Virus record (IMG/VR): IMGVR_UViG_3300007504_000014
Span: 1 to 52,688 of that record
Direction: 5' to 3' (one strand)
DNA from: a virus
Length of the DNA stretch: 52,688 nt
Every line of letters starts with the position of its first letter. The first letter of the stretch is position 1. This document shows, piece by piece, positions 34,001-42,642 of this stretch. Below the pieces are notes generated by a model. The model was not told the DNA's origin and did no database searches. It worked only from the letters and a program-made list of their open reading frames with translations. The translations under genes were made by a program, and so were the position numbers.

Positions 34001-37000
34001 CACCTGAGTTACCGAGAGGCCGCACTCCACCGAAACCGCGTTCGCAGTCTCAGTACCCCGCTCCAATGCACGCCGGAAATCGATCCGCTCGTTGAAAGTC
34101 AGCCTGTCCGTTCCGATGTAAGCGGTCTGACTCCCTCCTGCGGTCGCGTCGATAGAGAGGGAGAAGTCTCTGTAGGTGCCACCCCCGATATTCAGGACAG
34201 CTCCCGCTGCCCCACGGAGGATGACGGACTGCCCATAAAACTCCGGCACTGAGGTCAAAGTCGCAGGGGATCCCGCCCCATCACCCGTCACCGTCGAGCC
34301 TGTGATCGTCACCGTCTCCAGAGGATCCCCGGCAGCGTCGAAGATCTGGAGAATGATCGAATTGGTGTTGGGATAGGCCGGGTAGCCCACGAGGTTGTTC
34401 CAGCCTCCGTTGGCCTGATTGTCGTCCGCCCCATCGTTGAGGTAGATCCCGCCCAGGCTGGCGATGCTGAGAGTCACGTCTGTCCCGTCATCCGTGATCT
34501 CCACCCCCGCCGTCCCGTAGGTCGGCGCGAGGTAAGCGACTGCGTGGTCCACCCGATAGAAAATGTCGGACCCCACCTGAGTCGGAGAGACGAAGCGAGG
34601 GACCTCCAGGGCACCAGCAGAGACCGCCCCGATTTCTAGAAGCCCCTCCATCCCATCGTCTACAGCCTGACCCGACTGAACCAGCAGGAGATCGAACTCT
34701 TCGACAGGACCAACTCCCGAGTGTGCTACGAAGGTCGGAGAGAGATCCTGACTGGTGAGGAGAGTCGCCGGGGGCTGAGCCCCACTCGCCGCCGCGAGGA
34801 GTTGACCATCCGAGCCAACGATCTCATCGGGGTACACTCCCCGATCCCCACTCACAGCGTCCGGGCCCAGGACCGCACGAAAAGTGCTCGCTGCCTTCCC
34901 CAAGCGGTCAAGCTCCGTATTCGCGGCCCCCATGTAGGGGATGGTGTAGTCGCCGGAGTCGTTCGTCGTGGCCCCCAGAAGAGCCGGGAAGGCGAAGGGC
35001 TTCTTCCGACCGTTGGCGAATTCGATATCCGCCTCAATCGTCGTCATCGGAGCCGGGACCTTCTGACCCGTAATCTCCTTGAGCATTAAGGGAGAGGGGT
35101 CCTGAATGCTCGGAAGGGTGTTGTCCACGAAGAGACCACGCCGTCTCTTCTGCCCGAGCTGGAAGCGACGATACAGGTTCGTCTGGTCCTCAATCTCCTT
35201 CAACTCCTTCCGGGTCGGGGGATCACTCAACTCCAGGGTTTCCAGATCCAGCCCGCCCGGAGGCACGATGAACACCGTGTCTCCCTGAGAGAGACTCAAG
35301 GTGCTGGATTCCAACTCCCCCGCCCCAACCTGGAACAACTCCGAGGCGTCCGTAATCAGATTGCCCTGGTCATCTGCGAAGGTCAGCACGCACCCGGAAA
35401 TGACCTCCCCGATGTAGACCGCCTTGTACCGGGGGTTCATCTCAAAATCACCCAGGGCAGCCGGGATCGAACTGATCACCGTCCCCGTCCCCGCCTCGTA
35501 GATGCTCCCGTTGGGCTTACCAAAAGCGACCTGCTGGTACAGCCGAGTGTCCGGGTCCACCGCCTTGAAAGCAGGTGTGTGAAGCTCGGCGTCCCCCGTA
35601 GAGAGATCCGACAAGGAACCCCCATTGGCCGAGAGCTGCGTGAGATCGGGCCAACCATCATCCCCCACGGGGAAATCCTTCAACGGAAGGACCGTCGCGA
35701 TCACCGCGGGGCGGGGATTAGATGAGAACGAGGCGTCTACGTCGGGGAACCCCGTCGCGCTGAAAGCCCAGATACGAGCCCGAGGATACCTGTCCCGAGC
35801 ATCGCAGTCCGTCACCTGGGTGAACTCCCCCCACGCAGGGTTGCTCATGACCCCGATCGTTGTCCGGAAGGTCGAGCCAAACACAGCCGGCTCTCCCCGG
35901 AACAGGGAAGGGGGCTCCAGCATTTTGAGGAAAGCGTACTGCCCTACGTCCCCCGTCGCCAGATTGGCCTGCATCCCAGGATACAAGGTGGTGAACACCA
36001 GAGCGGCCTCTGGGAAGAGCCTGGACAGGTGGTGCGGGTCTGCCATACGGGCATAGCGACCCTTGATCCAGAAGAAGGGGAGGCTGATGCTCATCTTCGG
36101 GAACCCCGGGCCCGTCAAAACCCGGTCGTCCATGTCATTCTGGATATAGTCCCGCTGGGTCTGGATGTAGAACTTCACAAGGAACCCATCCATCGGATCG
36201 CCTTCCACCTCCTTCGTGTCGCTGGTTTGCGTAGCCGATTCCGGGTCTACGATCGGGTCTCCCTCAACCACCCGGAAGCTGCCCGAAGCAGCCTCAAAGA
36301 GATCCGCCCAGATCAACCTCGGGTTCAGGTGACCCGTGATTTCATCCTCGTACCCCGGGGGAGGGTACGCCTTGTGGCGTCCAACCAGGAATCGAAACTT
36401 CCCGTCGCGATCACCGATCACCAGACCGCTGATCGTCTCCTGAATCTGCTCAAAGGCAACCACCGCTGAGTTGTAGAAAGAGATGAAGGTGCGGGCTGCC
36501 CTGTCCCGATCCAAGAGATCCGCCCGCTCAGCAAGGAGCCCGACCGTTCCGTAGGACCAATTATCCGTACTCGCCCCAGAAGTGACCGCGGGGCCCGAGT
36601 GCGGGAAACTACCCGACGCCGCTGAAGCCGCAGCCTGAGCTACCTCCCCCATGTAAGTCGAGAGAGGCACCGCTCGACAGTAAAACGTGTCCGGGCTCCG
36701 GAACGTGTAGGTCCCCTGAAGGACGCCACCCAGATAGCCATTCGCCGCATCCGGGATCGTGACAAAGGCATAAGACGCCTTGAACCGCGGAAAAATCAGA
36801 ACCCCGCCGGAAAAGAAAGGCCCGATCTCGCGAACCCGAGTGTACCGGAGAGCCAGATATTGTCCGGCCGCCAAAGCAGCCTGCCTGGGTTCCAACAGCT
36901 CCACCCGTCCGGTCGTCGGATCGAGGGAGAACTCCGTGGTCTCGGTGAGTGTCCTCCCTGGGAGGGGATTCCCATCGCCGTCTACTTCACCGAACAGGAC

Positions 37001-40000
37001 AAGCTCGTAGTCCTCGAAAGGCAGGAGGGGGTAGACCCCGTCGAACTCCCGAGCCCCCGGAGGGTAGATCGGTCGAACGGAGAGCTTGACCGCGTCCTGT
37101 CCGTAGTTGTACCCAGCGAGGAACGGGCTGCTGACCTCGATAGTCGTGTAGCGACCATCATCCGACAACAGGCTCCCTGAGATATGGTGAGGTACCCCGC
37201 CAATCTCCAGCAGGTGTCCCGTCCGAGCGTACTGGCGGACGTCTCCTTGAAAGACGATCCTCATCATGCCGCGATCAACCGGCTCATACTCCGCCGTGAC
37301 GGTCAGGAGGAACCCCGCTCGGGCTCCCGTGGCGTCTCCATCTACCACCGTGGCGACTGCTTCCGAAGACAGGAAAGCCTCGGCGTCATGACCAGGAGCC
37401 CGAGACCCCACTTCCTCCTGCATCGTCGGGTACAGGGTCACCGTGGTCTTATCCGTGGACGCCGAATAGCTGGATGACTTGATGTAAAAGACGACCGGAC
37501 CTACCCTGAAGGTCATTCCAGCCACCAACTCAGCCGTGCGGTTAGTCTCCAGGGTGAACGAGCTGGTGTTGGCTGCGAGGAAAAACGGGGGCCGATACAC
37601 CGGACGCTGGCTTACCGTGTATGTCTGCTCGCCTCCAAATGCCTCATAGACGGCATAATTGAGGGTGACGACCGCGCTGCTGTCCACAGCTTCAGCGAAG
37701 TGAAGCTCATCGTCATCAAAGTTCACGACCACCGAAGTCGTGTTCCCATAGTTCTGTAGCTCCGGGCCCACCCACACGCGCATCAGGACCGCCTGAGCAA
37801 CCGTCCGACCATCGCTGTTGAAAGCATAGGTGGTCTCGTCTACCCGAGTAGCGACCTCCTGCCTGATGTACACCGGCAGCTTTTCAGTCACCTGAACCGG
37901 CACGCCGTCGTCGTCCAGCTTCTTTTCGCCCTGGCTGTCCGCCTGGAAGTAGTCCACCTCCACGAGCTGACCATCCCGGAGAGCCTGGGGCAGATAGAGG
38001 GCCCCCATCATAGGGCTGATCCGAGCATCCAGCCCGGCCTCCGTGATGAGCTGCTCCACGAAATACGCCGTGACCCCGGCATAGGAAGCCATGTCCGCCG
38101 CAGAGAGGTTCAGCTCCCCGGTGAGTGGGTCGTACTCCACCACCCCAGCCGAAAGATCGGTCGGATCCGTAAACGCCTGGAGGTAATAGACCTCGTCCGA
38201 GGCGTGATCGGTCAGGGTGTCTGCTCCGAAATTCAACTGGCCCTCTACAGGACTCCCCGCGACCCCATACTCAATCTGATCACCTGAGAGATCTGTGGTC
38301 AGGGACGAGACCCCCACGAGGTTCGACGCCCCGGTGGTGTACACCGAGGAACCCACCTGAATCGAAAAGGCGTCATTGACGAAATGAGCCTCAGCGAGAT
38401 CGGGGACCGCCAGGGCATCATTCGCTACCAGCCCCAGGCGAGTCTGAGTCAACCCGGTCAGGGTCGCAGACGGATCCGTGCTCGCTTGTCCGAAGCGAAG
38501 CGAGATGATCCGCCCACTGCTCAAAGCTTCCGACAGGACTGCCTGAAGCCTCGCCGCAGCCTGAGCGGCTGCGTTCACAGGGACCGCCCCCACCGAGTGC
38601 AGGAGCCGAACCTTAAAAGGCTCCTCTGAGAGATGATTGAATTCCTGATAGACCAGATCCGCGACAACCCCGGGGTCATAGACCTCCCTAGAGTAGCTCT
38701 TGTACACCGTCCATGTGACCTGCGAAGCCGCCGCCTGGAAGGGCACCCCCGCGGCTACCGTGAGCGTCCCCCCAGAGACACCAGAGATGACATAGGTTCC
38801 CTGATTGTCCCCGCTCGTCACCTGAAGCCAGTAATCCGCGAGGACACCCAGAGCGGCCCAATCCGAGACGTTGCTGTCCGTGAACGCACCAGGGAGAGCC
38901 GCTGCCCCGTTGGAGCCCGACGCGACTTCACCACCAACCACCTCGATGAGATGAACGATCCCCGGGTCGCCGTCATCCGGGAGGAGATACTCCACCCCCT
39001 GAGTCAACAACGTGAGAGGGCCGCCGTCCTCCGACGAATACAAGCCCCCACCGCTAATCACAGCAGGATGCAGGGAGTCTCCGACGACGAGCTGATTCCC
39101 GAACGCCAGATGCCGCGTCGGGTGCTCCACCGCGGAGGTCACCGTTGCCGAATCCAACCACCCGAAGCGGGAATTCGGGAAGTTATAGAGCACCTCCGTC
39201 ATGTGGTTGAGATACTTGAAATTGATCCCGTCCACGAGACGGAAGAACATCCCGGAGTCGTACCCCGGAATATCCAACAGGGGTGCCTGATCGACGAAAA
39301 AGTAGGGGGAGGCCCCCACGGACTTGGAGAGCACCTCGCCGCTGAAGCGGCTCCGAGAACGGAAATCCGGCTTATCCTTGGAGCGGTCTCGGTTCAGGGG
39401 ACTCCGATAGACTCCGAAGCTCATACCGGAATCGGGCAACCACGTCTCTCCCCCCGCCGGGTCCACTCTCCAACCGGGGAGGAACCCCAGAGCAGCGGAG
39501 CCTGACAGGTCTCGGTCAGAGGGGGCCCCGCTTGTAGTCGAGCCAAAGCCGATCTCCACCGTCCCCGTAGTCAGGCTAGCCCCCTGGAGGATCACCCGAC
39601 CCCGACTCGCCGTGACTGCGGTGGCGTGCCCCCCTGCCGTGGTGACGGCAGCCTGGAGATCCGCGGCGACCTGAGCCGCCGTAAATTCCTCCGCAGTCCC
39701 TACGACGGAAACCAACCCCGCTGAAGTCCAATCGACATTCGTCGTATCGATTCGGAAAGCGAGAGCCTCCGTCCCGTCAAGACTGAAAGGCTCTTGGACA
39801 CGAGAGTAAATCCGAGCTTCGGGAGCATAGACAGCCGGGGTCACCATCGCGTGTCGGAAGTAGATGCTCTCCCCGGAGAATTGTCGGCGGTCTTTCAGCC
39901 CGACAGCGACCCGAGGGATATCCGCCCCGGTGTCCTCAGACTGCAAGGCAACCCAGATCCTCCCGCGGCGGATCAAGAAGGCGAAGTCCGGGAGGCTGTC

Positions 40001-41647
40001 TGAGTTTCCGAGACCCTTTTCAAACTCGACGATATTCGTCGTGTGGAAAGCCCCTTCCCGAGTAAAGAAGACCTTGTCTCCGGGGGCCTCCAGGGAGCGG
40101 ACCATCCCGGTCCCCCCGGCTCGCGACCTCCATGTAGAAGTCGTAGTGGGCTCCGTGCCGGAGTTGTCGTACACCCGGAGAGCCCCAGAGACCCCGGGGA
40201 ACGGGAGGGGCTGAGCCTCGGGGAGATAAAACTTGCTGGTTGCGTCTACCGTCTGAACGGTAGAGCCATCCGACTCCGTCAACTGGCATGGGGAAGGGAG
40301 CGGGACCGACGAGGTCGTCAGGGAGACACCGTCGTAGACCACCTCACAAGCAAGGTAGAGCACGTCGAATCCAACGGCGTCCGGATCTGCCTTATCAATG
40401 TCCGTCTGAGAAAGCTTGATCCGTCCAGTGGACTTCGCCCAATAAACCTGCCCTTCGCTCACGGAACCCGGAAGGTCGGCCTCCGTGTCCACAGCCACAG
40501 GCGTCAGATACCTCCGCGACCCCAGGCTGATAAAGGGCCTGTCCGTAGGTCCGGGGACAGGGCAGAGGAACAGCCCTCCGGCGGCGTCCTTCAGAGCACC
40601 CAGGGAACCCGTAGAGGTCTCCTGAAAGTCTTCAAACAGGTACCAGATCGTCTTCCCGGCGTGGGTCTCCAGAAAGTCGGTGTGGAACCGGAGGATGCCA
40701 TTCGCCACCCCCAACACAGCATCCGGAGTGTTGCTCACCGGGAAGACGTACTCGGTATCTTCCGCGTCTTCATCCGAGATGACCAGGACCGTGACTGGAA
40801 GAGAGGAGGCCGAAGCGTCATCCCCGACCCGAACCATCGCGTAGGCATCTTGAGCTGCGGGATCCCCCGGGAGGTTGTCTCCTACCGAAAAACGAGAGGG
40901 ACGGGGTACCAACAGATAGTTGGTGTCTGGGAGCAGGGTCCCGATATTGACGGGGGCGGTCCCCTTGAAAGGCCCCCACCGCTGAGCCTTCCCATTCCAG
41001 CCGAAGCGAGTAGCGTACTGGTCATTTCGAGTCCACCAGAACCGCTGCCCCGCCAGGACGTAGGTCACCGAGGAAACCGCATCTCCGCGAGCTACTGAGA
41101 CCCCGTCCCCCAACGCCGTCAAGGTAGTGGAAGAGAGGGTGACCAAGCCAGCATCGGCGTCCTGGGAGTCGAAGTCCTCGGCGGCATCGGGACCCGCCTC
41201 GATTGGATTGTCCGGATCGTCCCCCCGGAGAATCGTGACCTTCCGGATAGAAGAGAGGCTCCGCCCAGCATTATCCGTGATCACCAGACGAGTGCTGGCG
41301 TCCGTCTTGACCGAGCTGTCGGAGGTGTCCGTGACGCTGATGGATCCCGGGGGGACGACCCCGACCCCCTCGTCAGTCACCGCCCAGGCGTTGTCCTCAA
41401 CCATCGAGAGGTTAGAGCTATTCGCTGCCCAGATCAGGTATTCCTGAACCCCGCTGACTGGATGTTGGAGCACCGCTGCCCTGTACATGTCGGCGTAGGG
41501 CTCCACGAGATCCCCTGGGAGAGCGTAGCTCCCTGGGAGGTCCCGAATGTCTCGCAGGACACCGGAGTCTCCGTCCGCCGTAGAGATGGCGTTGGACGGA
41601 GCACTCCGTGGTGAACGCAGAACATATCCAGTAAGGTCGAAAGCCAC
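31070..41647 (-). CDS. Giant (3525-aa) baseplate or tail structural protein
   Basis: The gene covers 20% of the window. It starts at GTG 41647 with AGGAG seven bases upstream. The sequence is almost entirely beta-rich, Gly/Ser/Thr/Asp-rich and poor in Cys, consistent with a chain of virion domains. There are many modules of the type seen in phage fibres (for example GDNQGTYVISGVSGGTLTVA near residue 980), a more alpha/beta middle (roughly 1600-2000, with FYIQTQRDYIQNDMDDRVLT), a long Ala/Gly/Thr-rich region (2300-3000) and a short coiled coil at the C-terminus (ERFDESLEERLEEQENLLQI). I saw no protease, glycosidase or lyase signature. It lies between the small P-loop-like gene and the coiled-coil gene inside the baseplate operon, so it is probably a core scaffold of the baseplate. 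Confidence 0.68.
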   Translation of the reverse strand: MAFDLTGYVLRSPRSAPSNAISTADGDSGVLRDIRDLPGSYALPGDLVEPYADMYRAAVLQHPVSGVQEYLIWAANSSNLSMVEDNAWAVTDEGVGVVPPGSISVTDTSDSSVKTDASTRLVITDNAGRSLSSIRKVTILRGDDPDNPIEAGPDAAEDFDSQDADAGLVTLSSTTLTALGDGVSVARGDAVSSVTYVLAGQRFWWTRNDQYATRFGWNGKAQRWGPFKGTAPVNIGTLLPDTNYLLVPRPSRFSVGDNLPGDPAAQDAYAMVRVGDDASASSLPVTVLVISDEDAEDTEYVFPVSNTPDAVLGVANGILRFHTDFLETHAGKTIWYLFEDFQETSTGSLGALKDAAGGLFLCPVPGPTDRPFISLGSRRYLTPVAVDTEADLPGSVSEGQVYWAKSTGRIKLSQTDIDKADPDAVGFDVLYLACEVVYDGVSLTTSSVPLPSPCQLTESDGSTVQTVDATSKFYLPEAQPLPFPGVSGALRVYDNSGTEPTTTSTWRSRAGGTGMVRSLEAPGDKVFFTREGAFHTTNIVEFEKGLGNSDSLPDFAFLIRRGRIWVALQSEDTGADIPRVAVGLKDRRQFSGESIYFRHAMVTPAVYAPEARIYSRVQEPFSLDGTEALAFRIDTTNVDWTSAGLVSVVGTAEEFTAAQVAADLQAAVTTAGGHATAVTASRGRVILQGASLTTGTVEIGFGSTTSGAPSDRDLSGSAALGFLPGWRVDPAGGETWLPDSGMSFGVYRSPLNRDRSKDKPDFRSRSRFSGEVLSKSVGASPYFFVDQAPLLDIPGYDSGMFFRLVDGINFKYLNHMTEVLYNFPNSRFGWLDSATVTSAVEHPTRHLAFGNQLVVGDSLHPAVISGGGLYSSEDGGPLTLLTQGVEYLLPDDGDPGIVHLIEVVGGEVASGSNGAAALPGAFTDSNVSDWAALGVLADYWLQVTSGDNQGTYVISGVSGGTLTVAAGVPFQAAASQVTWTVYKSYSREVYDPGVVADLVYQEFNHLSEEPFKVRLLHSVGAVPVNAAAQAAARLQAVLSEALSSGRIISLRFGQASTDPSATLTGLTQTRLGLVANDALAVPDLAEAHFVNDAFSIQVGSSVYTTGASNLVGVSSLTTDLSGDQIEYGVAGSPVEGQLNFGADTLTDHASDEVYYLQAFTDPTDLSAGVVEYDPLTGELNLSAADMASYAGVTAYFVEQLITEAGLDARISPMMGALYLPQALRDGQLVEVDYFQADSQGEKKLDDDGVPVQVTEKLPVYIRQEVATRVDETTYAFNSDGRTVAQAVLMRVWVGPELQNYGNTTSVVVNFDDDELHFAEAVDSSAVVTLNYAVYEAFGGEQTYTVSQRPVYRPPFFLAANTSSFTLETNRTAELVAGMTFRVGPVVFYIKSSSYSASTDKTTVTLYPTMQEEVGSRAPGHDAEAFLSSEAVATVVDGDATGARAGFLLTVTAEYEPVDRGMMRIVFQGDVRQYARTGHLLEIGGVPHHISGSLLSDDGRYTTIEVSSPFLAGYNYGQDAVKLSVRPIYPPGAREFDGVYPLLPFEDYELVLFGEVDGDGNPLPGRTLTETTEFSLDPTTGRVELLEPRQAALAAGQYLALRYTRVREIGPFFSGGVLIFPRFKASYAFVTIPDAANGYLGGVLQGTYTFRSPDTFYCRAVPLSTYMGEVAQAAASAASGSFPHSGPAVTSGASTDNWSYGTVGLLAERADLLDRDRAARTFISFYNSAVVAFEQIQETISGLVIGDRDGKFRFLVGRHKAYPPPGYEDEITGHLNPRLIWADLFEAASGSFRVVEGDPIVDPESATQTSDTKEVEGDPMDGFLVKFYIQTQRDYIQNDMDDRVLTGPGFPKMSISLPFFWIKGRYARMADPHHLSRLFPEAALVFTTLYPGMQANLATGDVGQYAFLKMLEPPSLFRGEPAVFGSTFRTTIGVMSNPAWGEFTQVTDCDARDRYPRARIWAFSATGFPDVDASFSSNPRPAVIATVLPLKDFPVGDDGWPDLTQLSANGGSLSDLSTGDAELHTPAFKAVDPDTRLYQQVAFGKPNGSIYEAGTGTVISSIPAALGDFEMNPRYKAVYIGEVISGCVLTFADDQGNLITDASELFQVGAGELESSTLSLSQGDTVFIVPPGGLDLETLELSDPPTRKELKEIEDQTNLYRRFQLGQKRRRGLFVDNTLPSIQDPSPLMLKEITGQKVPAPMTTIEADIEFANGRKKPFAFPALLGATTNDSGDYTIPYMGAANTELDRLGKAASTFRAVLGPDAVSGDRGVYPDEIVGSDGQLLAAASGAQPPATLLTSQDLSPTFVAHSGVGPVEEFDLLLVQSGQAVDDGMEGLLEIGAVSAGALEVPRFVSPTQVGSDIFYRVDHAVAYLAPTYGTAGVEITDDGTDVTLSIASLGGIYLNDGADDNQANGGWNNLVGYPAYPNTNSIILQIFDAAGDPLETVTITGSTVTGDGAGSPATLTSVPEFYGQSVILRGAAGAVLNIGGGTYRDFSLSIDATAGGSQTAYIGTDRLTFNERIDFRRALERGTETANAVSVECGLSVTQVTGEAALLTVNAPAEVNGGFAFTFLPRASGGGVSETFAAAGSSGAGDEEGSLKVMAFEAHSAALGDDSSLTPASSISFSAIPSSGENEAAAICTGTAVAGGPLNSLTGITDPTTAAGLSNIEIGDLCRITASGSGEAAATAGTYVIRGSVADSNPAAPTGYAEVSAKAAAPSSGAWLNVVFPVISSWDDGAGTITVDALQTTNEPANGIAWDASGGTLFVLVNVGNYSLTVQVTYTSLDVPSRTFTVNDATVLEADGVTAVSAATFWATLVAGQRVSGMVYLPMNDKIGSLLEANAVGYDSGTTTAAGLLHLTVYDPKEGGSETYSYTSGMTLQGTAGSLVVSERSTADPAIYTSSVATYFAGVPDYVDISGMTAAEWETIRGGASSAVKGITCPVVGDQFVLNSSADQTGTAGFRAAAGIFFEPSTPTPVQDLGDGLLKVVDASNSGTGLLVGMRDPSSFGGSATEAVTFEVRRIRRWHALTLDISSNLSPLRFAYEIREGTSWSYDAGTRVFTAAGGTQLGDFEDADVNVSVGDAVRVLDGEGVVLSQAEVAVIQSGTTLKLRPPGLSVASGARFQIYLKRAPVPHQQSNEELLSYITDAVLLDQTGDPLAGEGGRVETVNELKDGDSGLDYTTLGIQAGDILLVDPAGSLVGASGNPASPVEDGMRPFGDVSCPDRDVPGGPYEARGPSDLDDNRGHYWVTSVEPDKIVVSPAHTFAGDGSDVVFGGVGYEYVVLPTVNASTAPWAVGGRENQNDLRPTAPSDGGDSYAADNYSVEHFSYKIIRPSSLFSTETIDLILFMRERMLSWMEEMAVPMEGDASGSYLDFQSEEHITDIGPYPNGLGVPFNDLITDIEGLVLVSPYANTSDCLSVLGRRFWCLDLRLDYLTPPAYASFSDPYSDFQGDGEGRPVLPDRLDDPLDRTDRFRNLRYTWINYRSHRVTGTLPAVERFDESLEERLEEQENLLQIQESMEGT

Positions 41648-41656
41648 CTAGGCTCC

Positions 41657-42061
41657 TCAGTACAGCCCGTTGAGCAGAATGGTGTAATCCATCCCGCGGA
41701 TCCTGCTTGGGATACCCGGAGGGTTGTGAACCACTACCGGGCGAAAAACCCACTCCCCATCCAGGCTAATCTTGCTCTCTTCCTCGCTGTACACCCCAGG
41801 GGCGAGACAATCGAGGAATCGGAAAAGAGTGGCTATATGTTGTCTACCCTGGTCTCTATTAGAAACCAGGAGAACCACCATCTCTCCCCGGAGAATATCC
41901 CTGGCCGCCTGGACCAGAAGGGTTGTGGTCCTCCCGGTCATGCGGGTCACCCTTTCAAGGGAAAGCCACTCTGCCCTGTCGGGACAGCTCAAGGCTTTGA
42001 TAAGGAAGGTGTTGGGGTCTTCCAAACCAAGCTGGCGATAAACTCGGAGGTGCTCAGACAT
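41657..42061 (-). CDS. Small P-loop NTPase-like protein with degenerate motifs
   Basis: 134 aa from ATG 42061 (GGAG upstream, TAATG overlap with the preceding stop). Residues 40-47 (RMTGRTTT) look like the second half of a Walker A loop with Arg instead of Lys, followed by the expected helix (LLVQAARDILRGE) and a strand MVVLLVSN (61-68), then RDQGRQH as in terminase- or helicase-like ATPases. The protein ends at RGMDYTILLNGLY (122-134), where a Walker B strand would normally be followed by Asp-Glu; here the acidic pair is missing. It may be an inactive, truncated ATPase fold serving as a tail-assembly chaperone or structural subunit. GRT-type variants occur in small phage proteins, as far as I recall. 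Confidence 0.55.
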   Translation of the reverse strand: MSEHLRVYRQLGLEDPNTFLIKALSCPDRAEWLSLERVTRMTGRTTTLLVQAARDILRGEMVVLLVSNRDQGRQHIATLFRFLDCLAPGVYSEEESKISLDGEWVFRPVVVHNPPGIPSRIRGMDYTILLNGLY

Positions 42062-42639
42062 TATAAGACTCCGCTGACAGAGGTTCCACTAGCCGGAGAG
42101 GGGCCCGCAGAACCGGCCACTCCACCAGTACCCGCCCCGGTCAGGAGCAACGCTGCGATAGCCGTCCCCAGGGCTCCGGAGACTTGCCCCATCTGCATAC
42201 CGGACCACCCTTGACCTGCCATGTTGCCTTGGATCAGGGCAACGAGAGCCGGCCCATTGGCGATCGTCACCTTGGATACGTCGGTTCCGGAGCCCACCCC
42301 AAAAGACTCTCCGAGGTAGATCCCCTTCGTCGTAAACTCAGAAGGGACAGCGACCCCGACCGCCCGAGCCAACGGGAGAGCGGTCGGGCCCAGGAGCCCG
42401 TAGGAGCTGAAGATCCCGGAGACCAGAGCCGGGTTGGCCGGGACCACCAACTTCCCCGTCACCACGCCACTCCCGCTAGCCCCGGAAGTCACTCCCTGGA
42501 GCATCAGGTTGGTCCTTAGACGGGACCACATCGCAGTAGACCGAGCGATAATGGAGGCCAGCCCGAGCCACTTCCGCCCCGTCATGTCTGGGGCGGAGGC
42601 CAGTAAAAGCTGCCCCAACCCCACCGCAGAAACCGGCAT
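42061..42639 (-). CDS. Conserved-type tail-tip structural protein
   Basis: 192 aa from ATG 42639, four bases after the spike gene's stop, with GGGTGAGG upstream. It opens with a helix (LGQLLLASAPDMTGRKWLGL) and continues with small-residue-rich segments (GVTSGASGSGVVTGKL, YGLLGPTALPLARAVG, GESFGVGSGTDVSKVT). The C-terminal 60 residues are Ala/Gly/Ser-rich and mildly hydrophobic (LGTAIAALLLTGAG). No enzyme motif was seen. Its position directly after the central spike would suit a tail-tip, spike-associated or assembly protein. I recall similar Gly/Ala-rich proteins in other large phages, but cannot name the family. Confidence 0.55.
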   Translation of the reverse strand: MPVSAVGLGQLLLASAPDMTGRKWLGLASIIARSTAMWSRLRTNLMLQGVTSGASGSGVVTGKLVVPANPALVSGIFSSYGLLGPTALPLARAVGVAVPSEFTTKGIYLGESFGVGSGTDVSKVTIANGPALVALIQGNMAGQGWSGMQMGQVSGALGTAIAALLLTGAGTGGVAGSAGPSPASGTSVSGVL

Positions 42640-42642
42640 ACC

